This document shows positions 21,408 through 31,116 of a stretch of DNA of 64,000 nucleotides, in pieces. Made by a program: the position numbers and the translations under genes. Every line of letters starts with the position of its first letter. Position 1 is the stretch's first letter. Below the pieces are notes generated by a model, which worked only from the letters and a program-made list of their open reading frames with translations, ran no database searches and had not been told where the DNA came from. Source of the stretch: Cerasicoccus maritimus. Its GTDB lineage: Bacteria; Verrucomicrobiota; Verrucomicrobiia; Opitutales; Cerasicoccaceae. Location of the stretch: contig JAVDPD010000007.1 in NCBI GenBank assembly GCA_031296935.1, positions 107,566 to 171,565 on the forward strand, given 5' to 3'.

Positions 21408-24233
21408 ATGCTCAGTCCCAAGCCACAATACAACCTGCGGAATGCCAAGGAATACTTCCGTGAACACTTGCAGGTAGGCGACTACTACGCCCAAGAGAAT
21501 GAGGTACAGGGCGAGTGGTTTGGGCAAGGAGCGGAAAAATTGGGACTGCAAGGAGCCGTAAAAGAGCAACAATTTGTGGCCTTATGTGAAGGGAATAATC
21601 CCGTCACTAACGAGCGCCTAACTGCGCGTAAAAATACGACGCGAACCAAGGACGGCAAGGAAGTCGCCAACCGCCGCATCTTCTACGACTTCACGATAAG
21701 CCCGCCCAAAAGCGTGTCGATTGCCGGGCTCTATCAGGACGTGCGCATCGTCCACATTCACAATAAAGCAGTCCAAACAGCGATGCAGGAAATGGAGAAA
21801 TTCGCCATGACCCGCGTCCGTAAAAATCGGCGCTCCGATGACCGAACAACCGGCAACGTGATCGGTGCGGCCTTCCGTCACGATACGAGCCGGGCGCTTG
21901 ATCCGCATTTGCACACGCATTGCATCGTCATGAATGCGACCTATGATCCGGTCGAAAATCGGTGGAAAGCATTGCAGAATTACGAGATGCTAAAGGCGCA
22001 AAAATTTGTCGAAAACTTGTATTACCACGAGCTTGCCAAGGGACTCAAGCAATTGGGCTACGTGATCGAGAACAATGCGCGTGATTTTGAAATCAGAAGC
22101 ATATCGCCCGAATTGATTGAAAGATTCTCGAAGCGTCACCAGCAAATTGATGCGGGCGTGCGGGAGCATTTATCGAAGGGAAATCGGCCCAAGAATTTGA
22201 AGGAATTGCGGGCGCAAATTGCGCACGAAAAACGGGACCGCAAAATCAAGGAATCGTCGGCGTCAAATTTGCACGCTCATTGGAGTGGCCAAATGACGCC
22301 TGCCGACATCGCGTCATTGGCGCCAGAAAACGCGCCCAATTCCGTCGATAAAATCACGCCGGATATACAAGCCATTGTCACTTGGGCCGATGAACGGGTG
22401 TTCGAGCGCAAGTCCGTGGTGGAATATTACCAGCTCAAAGCGGCGGCATTGATCCGGGGCCGGGGCGAGGATTTCACCCTCCAAAATCTGGACGCCGAAA
22501 TCGCCCGCCGAAATTACCTCAAAAATGAGCGCGATCACAACATTACCACCCACGTTGCAATCGACCGCGAACTCGCAATCGTGGACACCGCCCAAAAAGG
22601 GCGTAATCAGCACGCGCCATTCTGCGAAAATTATCAGCCGTCAATTGCGACGATAACCGACGAACAAAAATCCGCGGTTGAGCGGATCCTTGGGAGCCAA
22701 GATTATGTGACGCTTTTCCGGGGCGGAGCCGGGACCGGCAAAACCTTCGCGCTCCAAGAAGTGAATCGAGGATTACAGGATGCGGGTTATTCGGTGGTCG
22801 TTTTGGCACCGCAGCGCCAGCAGGTCATTGACCTGCAAAACGACGGATTTGAAGCGCAAACCGTCGCCCGGTTTCTGGCGAAAAGCGAACTGCCCGGTAA
22901 CGCGGTCGTCGTCATTGACGAAGCCGGGCAGATTGGCGGCAAGCAAATGTCGGACCTTTTCACGACGCTGAAAGCGAGTGAAACGCGCATCATTTTGTCG
23001 GGCGACACGCGCCAGCATGGCGCCGTGGAAGCCTCGGACGCGCTCCGGGCCATAGAGAAATACGCGCATCTTCATCCCGCTGAACTGACCGCGATTCGTC
23101 GGCAAGACCCGGCCAAGGGTCGTGACGAAAATGAGCGCGTTTTCATCGGCGAATACCGCGAAGCGGTGAAAGCCGCTTCCAAGGGTGAAGTCGTCGAGTC
23201 GTTTGAACGACTCGACTCCCTTGACAGCGTAGTGGAAGTCGATGAGGCCAATCGACAGGCGACTTTAGCCGATGATTATTTGCAGGCGCGTCAGGCCGGA
23301 GAAACCACGCTGATTGTCGCCCAAACTTGGGATGAAATTCACGCCGTCAATGCGGCGGTGCGTCAGCGGCTCAAGGACGAGGGCCAGTTGGGGAAGGATA
23401 CGAAGCTGGCTTTCTACGAAAGTCGCGACCTGGATAATGCGCAAAAGCGCGATGCGCGTTATTACCAACAAGGCGACTATGTTTACTTCATCAAAAAGTA
23501 CGGCCGATTCGGCAAAGGCGAACTTGCGAAAGTCGAGGGCGCCAGTGAGCAAGGCTTGTCCCTGCTCAAAAATGGCAAGGTAACGACGGTCAGCTTTAAG
23601 CAGTCCAAGCACTTCGTTGTCGCTCGCCAGCGTGAGCTTGAACTGGCGCCGGGTGATCGCCTCCAAATGAATTTCAACGGCAAGTCCGTTGATAGCAAAC
23701 CTATCGTTAATGGCGAACTGGTGACGGTTTCCCGTATAGCTAAGAACGGCAAAATTGCCGTCGTCGATGATCGGGGCCAGCGCAAAACATTGGCGCCAAC
23801 GCAGCGCCTAGCCAATCTCGGTTACGCCGTAACCTCTTACGCCTCTCAGGGCAAAACCGTGGATACGGTTTTATTTTCGGACTCGCAAAATCGCGCGGCG
23901 ACGAATCGCAATCAGTGGTACGTGTCGATTTCGCGGGCGCGGCGAAAGATCAAGATTTACACTTCAGACAAGGAAGCCCTGCGCGAAAATCTGCTGCGCC
24001 TCGGCGAGCGCGCCTTGGCGCTGGATTTGGCGGCGAAGGCCAAGCTGTCCGACGCTTTAGCGAAAGAATCCATTAAGTTGGCTCAACGCTCCCGCATGAT
24101 CGCCGAGCATATTGCCAAAGGGCAATTGCTGAAACAATTGCGCGAACCGTCGCCTTCGCCCCTACAGCGTATCCAGCCGCCCCGCCGCACACTCAGCCGG
24201 AGCCAAAGCCGGGGTATGCGACAATCAATGTAA
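21408..24233 (+). CDS. MobF-family conjugative relaxase-helicase (TrwC/TraI-like)
   Basis: The 941-residue protein has a relaxase domain and a helicase domain in one chain. Near the N terminus are Gly-Asp-Tyr-Tyr (candidate nicking tyrosines, about residue 26) and the histidine triad Pro-His-Leu-His-Thr-His near residue 167. Further on are the Walker A Gly-Gly-Ala-Gly-Thr-Gly-Lys-Thr near residue 440, the Walker B-like Val-Val-Ile-Asp-Glu-Ala, and the C-terminal helicase motif Thr-Ser-Tyr-Ala-Ser-Gln-Gly-Lys-Thr. It would nick oriT and unwind the transferred strand. No coupling protein or type IV secretion genes are in the window, so the element is probably mobilizable rather than self-transmissible. 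It may once have belonged to a plasmid. Confidence 0.93.
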   Translation: MLSPKPQYNLRNAKEYFREHLQVGDYYAQENEVQGEWFGQGAEKLGLQGAVKEQQFVALCEGNNPVTNERLTARKNTTRTKDGKEVANRRIFYDFTISPPKSVSIAGLYQDVRIVHIHNKAVQTAMQEMEKFAMTRVRKNRRSDDRTTGNVIGAAFRHDTSRALDPHLHTHCIVMNATYDPVENRWKALQNYEMLKAQKFVENLYYHELAKGLKQLGYVIENNARDFEIRSISPELIERFSKRHQQIDAGVREHLSKGNRPKNLKELRAQIAHEKRDRKIKESSASNLHAHWSGQMTPADIASLAPENAPNSVDKITPDIQAIVTWADERVFERKSVVEYYQLKAAALIRGRGEDFTLQNLDAEIARRNYLKNERDHNITTHVAIDRELAIVDTAQKGRNQHAPFCENYQPSIATITDEQKSAVERILGSQDYVTLFRGGAGTGKTFALQEVNRGLQDAGYSVVVLAPQRQQVIDLQNDGFEAQTVARFLAKSELPGNAVVVIDEAGQIGGKQMSDLFTTLKASETRIILSGDTRQHGAVEASDALRAIEKYAHLHPAELTAIRRQDPAKGRDENERVFIGEYREAVKAASKGEVVESFERLDSLDSVVEVDEANRQATLADDYLQARQAGETTLIVAQTWDEIHAVNAAVRQRLKDEGQLGKDTKLAFYESRDLDNAQKRDARYYQQGDYVYFIKKYGRFGKGELAKVEGASEQGLSLLKNGKVTTVSFKQSKHFVVARQRELELAPGDRLQMNFNGKSVDSKPIVNGELVTVSRIAKNGKIAVVDDRGQRKTLAPTQRLANLGYAVTSYASQGKTVDTVLFSDSQNRAATNRNQWYVSISRARRKIKIYTSDKEALRENLLRLGERALALDLAAKAKLSDALAKESIKLAQRSRMIAEHIAKGQLLKQLREPSPSPLQRIQPPRRTLSRSQSRGMRQSM

Positions 24234-24325
24234 GGCTAGCTAATATGGAAATTTAGAATAAAGGTAAAGGCAGTTGAACAGGTATGAGTTGTCGCTATCC
24301 ATTTTGAGGTTATATGAACTGAAAG

Positions 24326-25477
24326 CTAGCGAATCACACGGAATCCTAAGGCTTCCAATACACCAAGAACATAGCGATGTGGGATACGCTCTTGTTCAAG
24401 TCTAAGGTTGTGGCTTGCAATGTAGGAATGGAGAGCCAGTTCTTCGGCGTTCAGGCTATCAGATGGGATGGGAGATGAATCTACCCCTTTGCCAACTAAC
24501 TCATGAAACTCATTCAAAAGTGTTCGCTCCATTAGCACGCCACGAGTGGATGATGAATGCTCCTTAAACCTTCCATAGATGCATAGACCATGGCAATCGA
24601 GATCTCCCCAGTAAAAAACTTCTCGCTGATTTACCCAATCTTGCTGTGCCAATAGCGATGCTGCGCCACCGCCTCCCCAGACTCCTAGTGTGTTCTTATA
24701 TTGTGGAAGCGAGAGCAAAGGAGTTCTATTCTCACTGATGAGCAGCTTGGACGGTAAGTTCATCTTCGCCAGCGTATGGAGGGGAAGCGCAATCCAATCA
24801 CCAGGTATACCATTTGGAATGTAGTTGGGGTCGAGGAAACGTACCCAGCAGGTATATGGCTGCTTTCTGAAGCCATACCTCAGGTCGAAGTCAATCGAGC
24901 CGTCAAGAACGTGTTGGGGCGCAACAAGCTCAAAAATTTCAGACAGTAGCCTCTCGTGTTCCTCAAGATATTTGGAATGTGGTGCTGCGGCGAATTCGCG
25001 CCTATAGATGTCTGGGCGTGGATTGTTGAGATATTCCTTTACGATGTTGAGTATGTTGTGAAACTCGCTCGATGAGCTAATGAGTTGAGATACATTTCGG
25101 AAACACCATTCTGTTAGTACTGGGTAGGATTGGCTGAGCAGGGCAAACGATTCCCTGGCCTTATCTACCTCGTCCAGGCGACCAGCGCTACGATACACAT
25201 CATTCGAAGTGTCAAAGATAATCCGTTGTGGAATCTGATTGTTTACAAAGGTACGGCGTGACTGGAATTCAATTCTGTAGCCATAGCCAATTTGTTCTTT
25301 GGATTTTCTAACTAGACCTCTAATCCATTCATCCATCTGAGTGAAAGACATTTCACTCTCTTTGGGAGTCTTGAATGGAACAAGCCAAGGCACAAATTCT
25401 TCACCCCTAAGCTCAGCAATTAAAAATCTTTTTACCTGTCTCGCGGCCTTGGCAGAAATTTGTTCTGAAGTTATCAT
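24326..25477 (-). CDS. jetD: Wadjet JetD nuclease subunit
   Basis: This 383-residue protein has a helical N-terminal region (DUF3322-like). The C-terminal Toprim-like (DUF2220) domain carries Ser-Glu-Asn-Arg near residue 246, Trp-Gly-Gly-Gly-Gly-Ala-Ala near residue 268 and Gly-Asp-Leu-Asp-Cys-His-Gly near residue 292. These are the metal-binding acidic residues of the topoisomerase VI-like nuclease that cuts small circular DNA in Wadjet. It is the last gene of jetABCD, 16 bases after jetC. AT-rich composition differs from the relaxase gene. Confidence 0.92.
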   Translation of the reverse strand: MITSEQISAKAARQVKRFLIAELRGEEFVPWLVPFKTPKESEMSFTQMDEWIRGLVRKSKEQIGYGYRIEFQSRRTFVNNQIPQRIIFDTSNDVYRSAGRLDEVDKARESFALLSQSYPVLTEWCFRNVSQLISSSSEFHNILNIVKEYLNNPRPDIYRREFAAAPHSKYLEEHERLLSEIFELVAPQHVLDGSIDFDLRYGFRKQPYTCWVRFLDPNYIPNGIPGDWIALPLHTLAKMNLPSKLLISENRTPLLSLPQYKNTLGVWGGGGAASLLAQQDWVNQREVFYWGDLDCHGLCIYGRFKEHSSSTRGVLMERTLLNEFHELVGKGVDSSPIPSDSLNAEELALHSYIASHNLRLEQERIPHRYVLGVLEALGFRVIR

Positions 25478-25493
25478 CGCATGGGGGGAGGAT

Positions 25494-28400
25494 TCACTGT
25501 GCAGCTACTGGCTTCTCAGCAAGGCGAACTTTTTCCTCAATGAGCTCCTTGGTCATTGTTAAGATTCGTGAGCGGTCTTTCTTATCCTCTCCAGTGCTTT
25601 TTACCGTCATTATGTAATAGTCCATATATGGAACTACAATGAGCGATTTGGGGTCAAGGGGTGCAACTACCATCGTCTGAAAGCCAAAGCTTTCAAAGAG
25701 TTCCAGGACATATTGAGCATAGATATCATCAACCTTGGCGAATGCTTCATCAATGACCACGAAACGGAAACGTGACTCAATCGGGTTTTGTGGATCGAGA
25801 TTGTATTGGTAGGTTAGCGCTGCTACCAGAATCGTGAATGCAAGTTTGGCTTTCTCACCGCCTGATGAAGTTTCAGTCGATCTGAATGTTCGAATTTCAG
25901 AGCCATCTGCTATGCTTAGTTCATCTGCCGCAAAGTCATACCAATTGCGGACGTCACAAGCGGTTTTAGCCCATCCATCTTCTGCTGATAGATCATCAAT
26001 GAATGGCTTAATGGTTGTGAAGAAGGCCTCAGCTTCCTCGTAGGTGCGCTCTCCACCCAATTTATTGCTGAGTGACTTGTTGAGGTATTCCCGAAGCTTG
26101 TCACGCTGATGGAAATTTGCCCTGACGTAGCGCAGGCGGGTGTATGTGCCTTGGTTATATTCGATTTCGCGCAAGGCGTCACTGATTTCATCAATCCGCC
26201 TTTTCATCTCAATATCAGCATTGCGAAGTTCATGGTTTAATTGTCCCAGCTCATTATATAAGCGATCACGAGCCATTTTGCGGAATCGTTCCTTGTGTTG
26301 AGGAAGCCCCTCACTACTGATTCTTAGATACTCTTTTCGGAATTCCTTGAGATAGCCAATCTGGGGAACAAGCCTTTGCCAGAATCCATCCTCACGGAAT
26401 GCTTCTAAGAAGCTAGCCATTGCAGCGACAATGTCTTCCGTAAGCTTATTTAGTTTTTGCTCTGCACCCCTTATTTCTGATTCCAGCATCTCACGAGTTT
26501 TATTGTCATCATCGAGGATGGTATCAATTTTCAACAAGCATGATTTGTTGTATTTATTCTCTGCTTCTTTCAATTCATCCGGTTTGGGAGTAGAAAGTCG
26601 CATTTTAGCATTTCTGGCAATAAGCAGGCTATTACGCCATCCTTCCATGCGAGATTCAAACTTGGATTTGGCAGTGTTTAAATCTCGCATATATTGAGAG
26701 ATTTCTCGTTGTTTGCATACGGCTTCCGAGATGCGATCATCGAGTTCTGCAATATCTGTGTTCTCCTTCTTGAACTTATCGATATCCAGCTCTATTTCTG
26801 CTATCCGGCGTTCGAAAGCTGCGGCATCTAGTTCTGACCAGAGAGTAACTTTCAGCACTGTATTGCCATGATGCGTGACATCCCGCCAGTAGGTTTCTCG
26901 AATGTTAAGGTTTTCCTCGACTTTCTCTAGGCGATTAATGTCTTGGCTGAAATTGTTGATTGATTGTGCAAGTTCGTCCTGCTTTTGCTTATTGTCCCAA
27001 CCAAGTACAAAATTCTTTGGATCACGGCTATTCTCGCGGTCGTCCTTTCGGATTCTGCCATTGTCATAGCGTATCTGCCCTTGAATGGTCACGGCTCGTC
27101 CACGATAGTCTTTAAACGCATCGGTATTCCTGATGCATTTGATTGGGAATCGTTGCCGAACTTCGCGGCGAACCCATCCTCCAAATTCATGTTGCAGGTT
27201 ATAGGACAATTTTTGGGCTAGGGAATCTGGACCGCTTTGTTTGTCGCTCCGAAAGCCCAGATTGTCATTGGGATCTACCTTTTCATACTCAAGAAGCATC
27301 CCTCTTCCAGCCTTATTACGCAGTTTATTGCGTTCAGCGTACTCAACAACTTTACCATGCAATTCAGGCGGGATAAGAAGCGTTTTGCCAAATCCATTGA
27401 GGACTAGCTCAATCGCGAGTTGCCAATCAGACTCTTCCTTGGAGACCTGAATTAGCTCTGCTGCAAAGGGAAGTCGATTGAGTGCTATACCAAGAGCCTC
27501 GCACATGAGTTCGCGTAGTTCCTTTAGAGGCAATGGGATATTGGATTTTGATCCCTGCAGCTCTCGAAGTTCTGCTATTTCGGTTTCGCGTTGTTCTCGG
27601 ATAGCGTTGAGACGAGTTCTGCATTTTAACGCATCATTGCGGGCCTCTTGGAACTCATGGGGTGCCTTGCTGTGGAGTTTTCTTACAGTCTTAATCGTAT
27701 CCTTGAATGTGTTGTAGTCTGTTGGCTTAACAGGAATCTCCAATGCTGCCAACGCAGAGTTAAATTCCCTCAGTCTAGATTTGCAGTCTGTAAGAGAGCG
27801 AGTTTGCTGCTTTAAGTCTTCCTCAAGAGCCTTAAGTGCTGAGCCCTTAGTTTCCTTCTCCAGATTCAACTTTAGAATTAGATTATCGAGGGTTTCCTTT
27901 TCCTTTTCTTTCTCAGCATATTCCTCATCCTTTACTACGATTTCGTATCTTGCTTCCTCTACAGCTTCTTGGAAGATTAGTTCTTGGCGGTTCTTAAAGA
28001 AATAATTCCTGACTACCTCGCATCTTTCTAGTTCAAGTTTGTGTTCGCTGGCTTTAATGTATTGGTCGCCCTTGTTCTCGATTGGCGTAAGTTTTTTTAA
28101 GTGATCCTCGCTGCGGAGGATTTGCTTATAGGCCTTTTCAAGATCAACATAGTGGCGAGTGATTTCCTGGACCTGAGCTTCATAGTCTTTTGCATCGAGC
28201 ATGTAACGTCGAATGAAAGAATTCAGATTTTCGATCTCTTTAACGGCCACAGTTTGATTGAAGACGTCAAGGGCCTTGGACCTCATGTTGCACCATGAGC
28301 GAATTTTTTCAAAATATGCGCGAACGGCATCTGGCACGGTGAAACCTCGCCGCTTGAGTTCCGCTTTGATTGAGCGAAGTTCTTTGAAACTGGATAGATC

Positions 28401-28880
28401 AACCTTGATGGATGACGATTCTTCTCGATAAAAATAACAACGTTTACGATCACCACCACTCATGTACATGATCTGCCCAATGGAAAAATACTTGCCGTTG
28501 GAGTGGTTCCTGAAAACTGCTAGTAGCGTGGATAGAGTACCTTCTTGGGGGCGAAGATATTCGGGTGACGCCTGAATTTGCCCCTCTTGGCTGACTTCCT
28601 TGAAGGCACCTTTGATGTATGAGTTTTCGTTGCGTCCCTTGCGCTTCCCGTAGGAGCTTGCAGATACATTATAATTGCGGTTGCTCTCAACCAAGAGCGT
28701 CAGTAGCGCATCACTAATAGTTGTCTTTCCGGTAGCGTTATTGCCGATGAGTAATGCGGGTTGCCCAGCGAAATCTAAAACGAAAATATCCTTATCAAAA
28801 GTGCCCCAGTTTTGGATCTCCAGACGCTCTAAACGAATGCCCGATTCCGAGAGTGGAGAATGATCTTCAAAAAGTTCCAT
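25494..28880 (-). CDS. jetC: Wadjet JetC SMC-like ATPase
   Basis: This 1128-residue condensin-type motor resembles MukB. It has the Walker A Gly-Asn-Asn-Ala-Thr-Gly-Lys-Thr-Thr near residue 46, long coiled coils on either side of a central region, the ABC signature Ser-Ser-Gly-Gly-Glu-Lys-Ala-Lys near residue 1005, and the Walker B Phe-Val-Val-Ile-Asp-Glu-Ala-Phe. With JetA and JetB it forms the loop-extruding complex that measures DNA topology and triggers JetD on plasmids. It starts three bases after the jetB stop. Confidence 0.95.
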   Translation of the reverse strand: MELFEDHSPLSESGIRLERLEIQNWGTFDKDIFVLDFAGQPALLIGNNATGKTTISDALLTLLVESNRNYNVSASSYGKRKGRNENSYIKGAFKEVSQEGQIQASPEYLRPQEGTLSTLLAVFRNHSNGKYFSIGQIMYMSGGDRKRCYFYREESSSIKVDLSSFKELRSIKAELKRRGFTVPDAVRAYFEKIRSWCNMRSKALDVFNQTVAVKEIENLNSFIRRYMLDAKDYEAQVQEITRHYVDLEKAYKQILRSEDHLKKLTPIENKGDQYIKASEHKLELERCEVVRNYFFKNRQELIFQEAVEEARYEIVVKDEEYAEKEKEKETLDNLILKLNLEKETKGSALKALEEDLKQQTRSLTDCKSRLREFNSALAALEIPVKPTDYNTFKDTIKTVRKLHSKAPHEFQEARNDALKCRTRLNAIREQRETEIAELRELQGSKSNIPLPLKELRELMCEALGIALNRLPFAAELIQVSKEESDWQLAIELVLNGFGKTLLIPPELHGKVVEYAERNKLRNKAGRGMLLEYEKVDPNDNLGFRSDKQSGPDSLAQKLSYNLQHEFGGWVRREVRQRFPIKCIRNTDAFKDYRGRAVTIQGQIRYDNGRIRKDDRENSRDPKNFVLGWDNKQKQDELAQSINNFSQDINRLEKVEENLNIRETYWRDVTHHGNTVLKVTLWSELDAAAFERRIAEIELDIDKFKKENTDIAELDDRISEAVCKQREISQYMRDLNTAKSKFESRMEGWRNSLLIARNAKMRLSTPKPDELKEAENKYNKSCLLKIDTILDDDNKTREMLESEIRGAEQKLNKLTEDIVAAMASFLEAFREDGFWQRLVPQIGYLKEFRKEYLRISSEGLPQHKERFRKMARDRLYNELGQLNHELRNADIEMKRRIDEISDALREIEYNQGTYTRLRYVRANFHQRDKLREYLNKSLSNKLGGERTYEEAEAFFTTIKPFIDDLSAEDGWAKTACDVRNWYDFAADELSIADGSEIRTFRSTETSSGGEKAKLAFTILVAALTYQYNLDPQNPIESRFRFVVIDEAFAKVDDIYAQYVLELFESFGFQTMVVAPLDPKSLIVVPYMDYYIMTVKSTGEDKKDRSRILTMTKELIEEKVRLAEKPVAAQ

Positions 28881-28883
28881 GCA

Positions 28884-29495
28884 TTAATCCAATTCGATTT
28901 CGTCTCCAGCCGTTTTCGCACCTTTTCCAAGTTTCAGATGCTCCCATTGACTGATAAATTCAGGAGTTACTAAGCTGTTGATTGATGGCAGTATTCTATA
29001 CATGCCTTCGTCCGCTTTTGCGTCACGAATCACGCGCAATTCTGATATTAGTTTGTTAATTTGAGTTTCAAACTGTTGACGCCCCCGCCATTCATCATTG
29101 CGAGCGACTTGGGGTATTGCTTGATACTCTTCGAACAGTTCGTGCAATAGTATTGTGGGTGGCTCAAACGATCCAACGTTCTCTTGATGCTGTACATAGT
29201 GCTTCTTAAGAAGGATGCATATTGCCGTGACTGGGAAAGAAAGGCGGCGAGCTTTGGTCAGCTTCGGCAGGTCTCTGAAGCCGTCAGGTGCATCATCTCG
29301 CGGAATATTGCTTAGATATGCGAATTCATCGTGCTCCACCACAACTAGCAACATACCAATTTTGATGAAGTACTGTTCGATTTCCTGGCGATAGCTAAGG
29401 ATCAAGCTCCAACTCTTCTCATCATCTGAATAGATGGTGTCTTGTAGAAGCTTTATAAGTACCGGAAAATATGGCTCGTATCGTGGCCAGTTCAT
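28884..29495 (-). CDS. jetB: Wadjet JetB (MukE-like kite subunit)
   Basis: This 203-residue DUF4194-type protein has two winged-helix-like helical regions. It carries the block Arg-Asp-Leu-Pro-Lys-Leu-Thr-Lys-Ala-Arg-Arg-Leu-Ser typical of the family and an acidic tail. It starts within the last codon of jetA (4-base overlap), as is usual for this operon. Confidence 0.92.
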   Translation of the reverse strand: MNWPRYEPYFPVLIKLLQDTIYSDDEKSWSLILSYRQEIEQYFIKIGMLLVVVEHDEFAYLSNIPRDDAPDGFRDLPKLTKARRLSFPVTAICILLKKHYVQHQENVGSFEPPTILLHELFEEYQAIPQVARNDEWRGRQQFETQINKLISELRVIRDAKADEGMYRILPSINSLVTPEFISQWEHLKLGKGAKTAGDEIELD

Positions 29496-31039
29496 GGATT
29501 GGTCTGGTTAAAATTAGAGAGATTTATTATAACTCGCGGAAACGTTAAGTGCATGGCATTGGCATCGCTTCCAGGAATCACAACGGAATCCTCTTCTCCC
29601 TGAATGAAACGACATTTATTGTCGTCAGCGATCTGTAGATATACGGCTAGCTCAATAAGTCCGTGCTTGAGAGGCTTTTGCTTGATGATTTCAGGAAGCG
29701 TCAAAGTGTCCTTTTTTAGAATCTTGAAACACTGATGAATATTCGTAACAAGGGCTTCATAGTCGATGCGCTCCATTGCTGCAACCGACTTAGCAGCAGC
29801 ATCTTGTTCCGCTTTTGTTTGCTCAAATACGTTGGCTTCTTGCTTCTGTAATTTAGCGGTTGGACGGAAAGGTCTATAGTCATCTATCATCCTGAATGTC
29901 GGCAAGTCATCCACTACGGCGAATTTTTCAGGATTCTGGACAACGAAGTCCTCATCCATAAAGTGAGAGAGAATAGACTGAATCTGGGCGAGTAGCTTCT
30001 GGCGTTGAGCGTTGGCTTTATCGTCAAGGACACGTCGCAGTTGCCTGCTAAGTCTCTGGACAGTCTTATTGACGCGCTGAGCTTCTTGGAGAAGGCGTCG
30101 CTCAAAAGACATGATTTCGGACATGTCAAAGGAAGACAGCTCCGGGATTTCCGTTAGATTTTCCCGGAGAGAATCTAGTTTCATTAACTGCTCGGGGGAG
30201 TTCAAGAGGGCCAGAAAGCCAAAGAAAGACTGTCCTTGATCTGAATTGCGAATGTGCTCGTCATGATCGAGCATATATTCAAGGACATCTCCACGACTAG
30301 TCGTGTTGCCTATACTTGAGCTTTGGATGTCTTTGGCAACTTCTCGGAAGTCTTCCTCTACTTTTCGAAAATCACTACCAAGGGCTCTGATGTCATCCGT
30401 TAAATTACGAAAATGTTCACGAATCGTGTGCGGATTTTTATCAAAAATACCGTCTTGCGATATTCGGTCAATGTCACGCTGTATGGCATCTCGTCTAGCT
30501 TCTAGCCTGGATATGTAAGTTTCTACATCGCCGTGCCCCATTAAGACCACCTCTTCGAGAATCGCAAAAATGCGCTTCAGACTGGTTTCGGCGGCTACTG
30601 GGCGCCGTGCTTCCTGTAAGCCGATGACAAATTGAATGGCTTCTTCGGTAGATGCTCGAAGGGTGAAAACGTAGGTATCTGTTTCATTGTCATGGCTACG
30701 CCATAAAATCTGCTCTGCTTCGGAGGCCCACGAGGATAAAATGCTCTCGGTAGGGCCTTTTAAGGCATCAAAACCCTGATCTACTAGATATTCCTGAAAT
30801 GTCGTTAGCTCAACGACGAGCTGATCAGATACGATTTCTGTCCTTGAGCGCGTTTTGAAAGATTCAATTAAAAACGAAAGAATAAAGGCTGCATTGGTTT
30901 TCTTCAACAATCCCCATGCTGCATTGTTTTCACGTAAATCCTCTAGCGTTTGAACATCCAAGATTTCTTTATCTAAAGAGTAATATTGACAGACCAAGGT
31001 GAAACTTAGCCCTACGTAGCAAGTGTAAACTTCGTTCAA
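29492..31039 (-). CDS. jetA: Wadjet JetA (MukF-like kleisin)
   Basis: This 515-residue DUF3375-type kleisin matches the family. After about 30 residues comes Leu-Arg-Glu-Asn-Asn-Ala-Ala-Trp-Gly-Leu-Leu, the usual start of the domain. Winged-helix regions follow, then a central coiled coil (residues about 180-370) and a C-terminal winged helix. The first 30 residues are rich in Tyr and Cys and not typical, so a TTG start nearer the domain is possible. It is first in jetABCD. The DUF3375/DUF4194/DUF2220 set defines type I Wadjet. Confidence 0.92.
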   Translation of the reverse strand: MNEVYTCYVGLSFTLVCQYYSLDKEILDVQTLEDLRENNAAWGLLKKTNAAFILSFLIESFKTRSRTEIVSDQLVVELTTFQEYLVDQGFDALKGPTESILSSWASEAEQILWRSHDNETDTYVFTLRASTEEAIQFVIGLQEARRPVAAETSLKRIFAILEEVVLMGHGDVETYISRLEARRDAIQRDIDRISQDGIFDKNPHTIREHFRNLTDDIRALGSDFRKVEEDFREVAKDIQSSSIGNTTSRGDVLEYMLDHDEHIRNSDQGQSFFGFLALLNSPEQLMKLDSLRENLTEIPELSSFDMSEIMSFERRLLQEAQRVNKTVQRLSRQLRRVLDDKANAQRQKLLAQIQSILSHFMDEDFVVQNPEKFAVVDDLPTFRMIDDYRPFRPTAKLQKQEANVFEQTKAEQDAAAKSVAAMERIDYEALVTNIHQCFKILKKDTLTLPEIIKQKPLKHGLIELAVYLQIADDNKCRFIQGEEDSVVIPGSDANAMHLTFPRVIINLSNFNQTNP

Positions 31040-31116
31040 CGGTTGCTAATTGCTGTATTTGTAATAGACTATAGTTCGGTGTAGCCATATAGAAATAAAC
31101 TCAACTGTGTCGCTTA

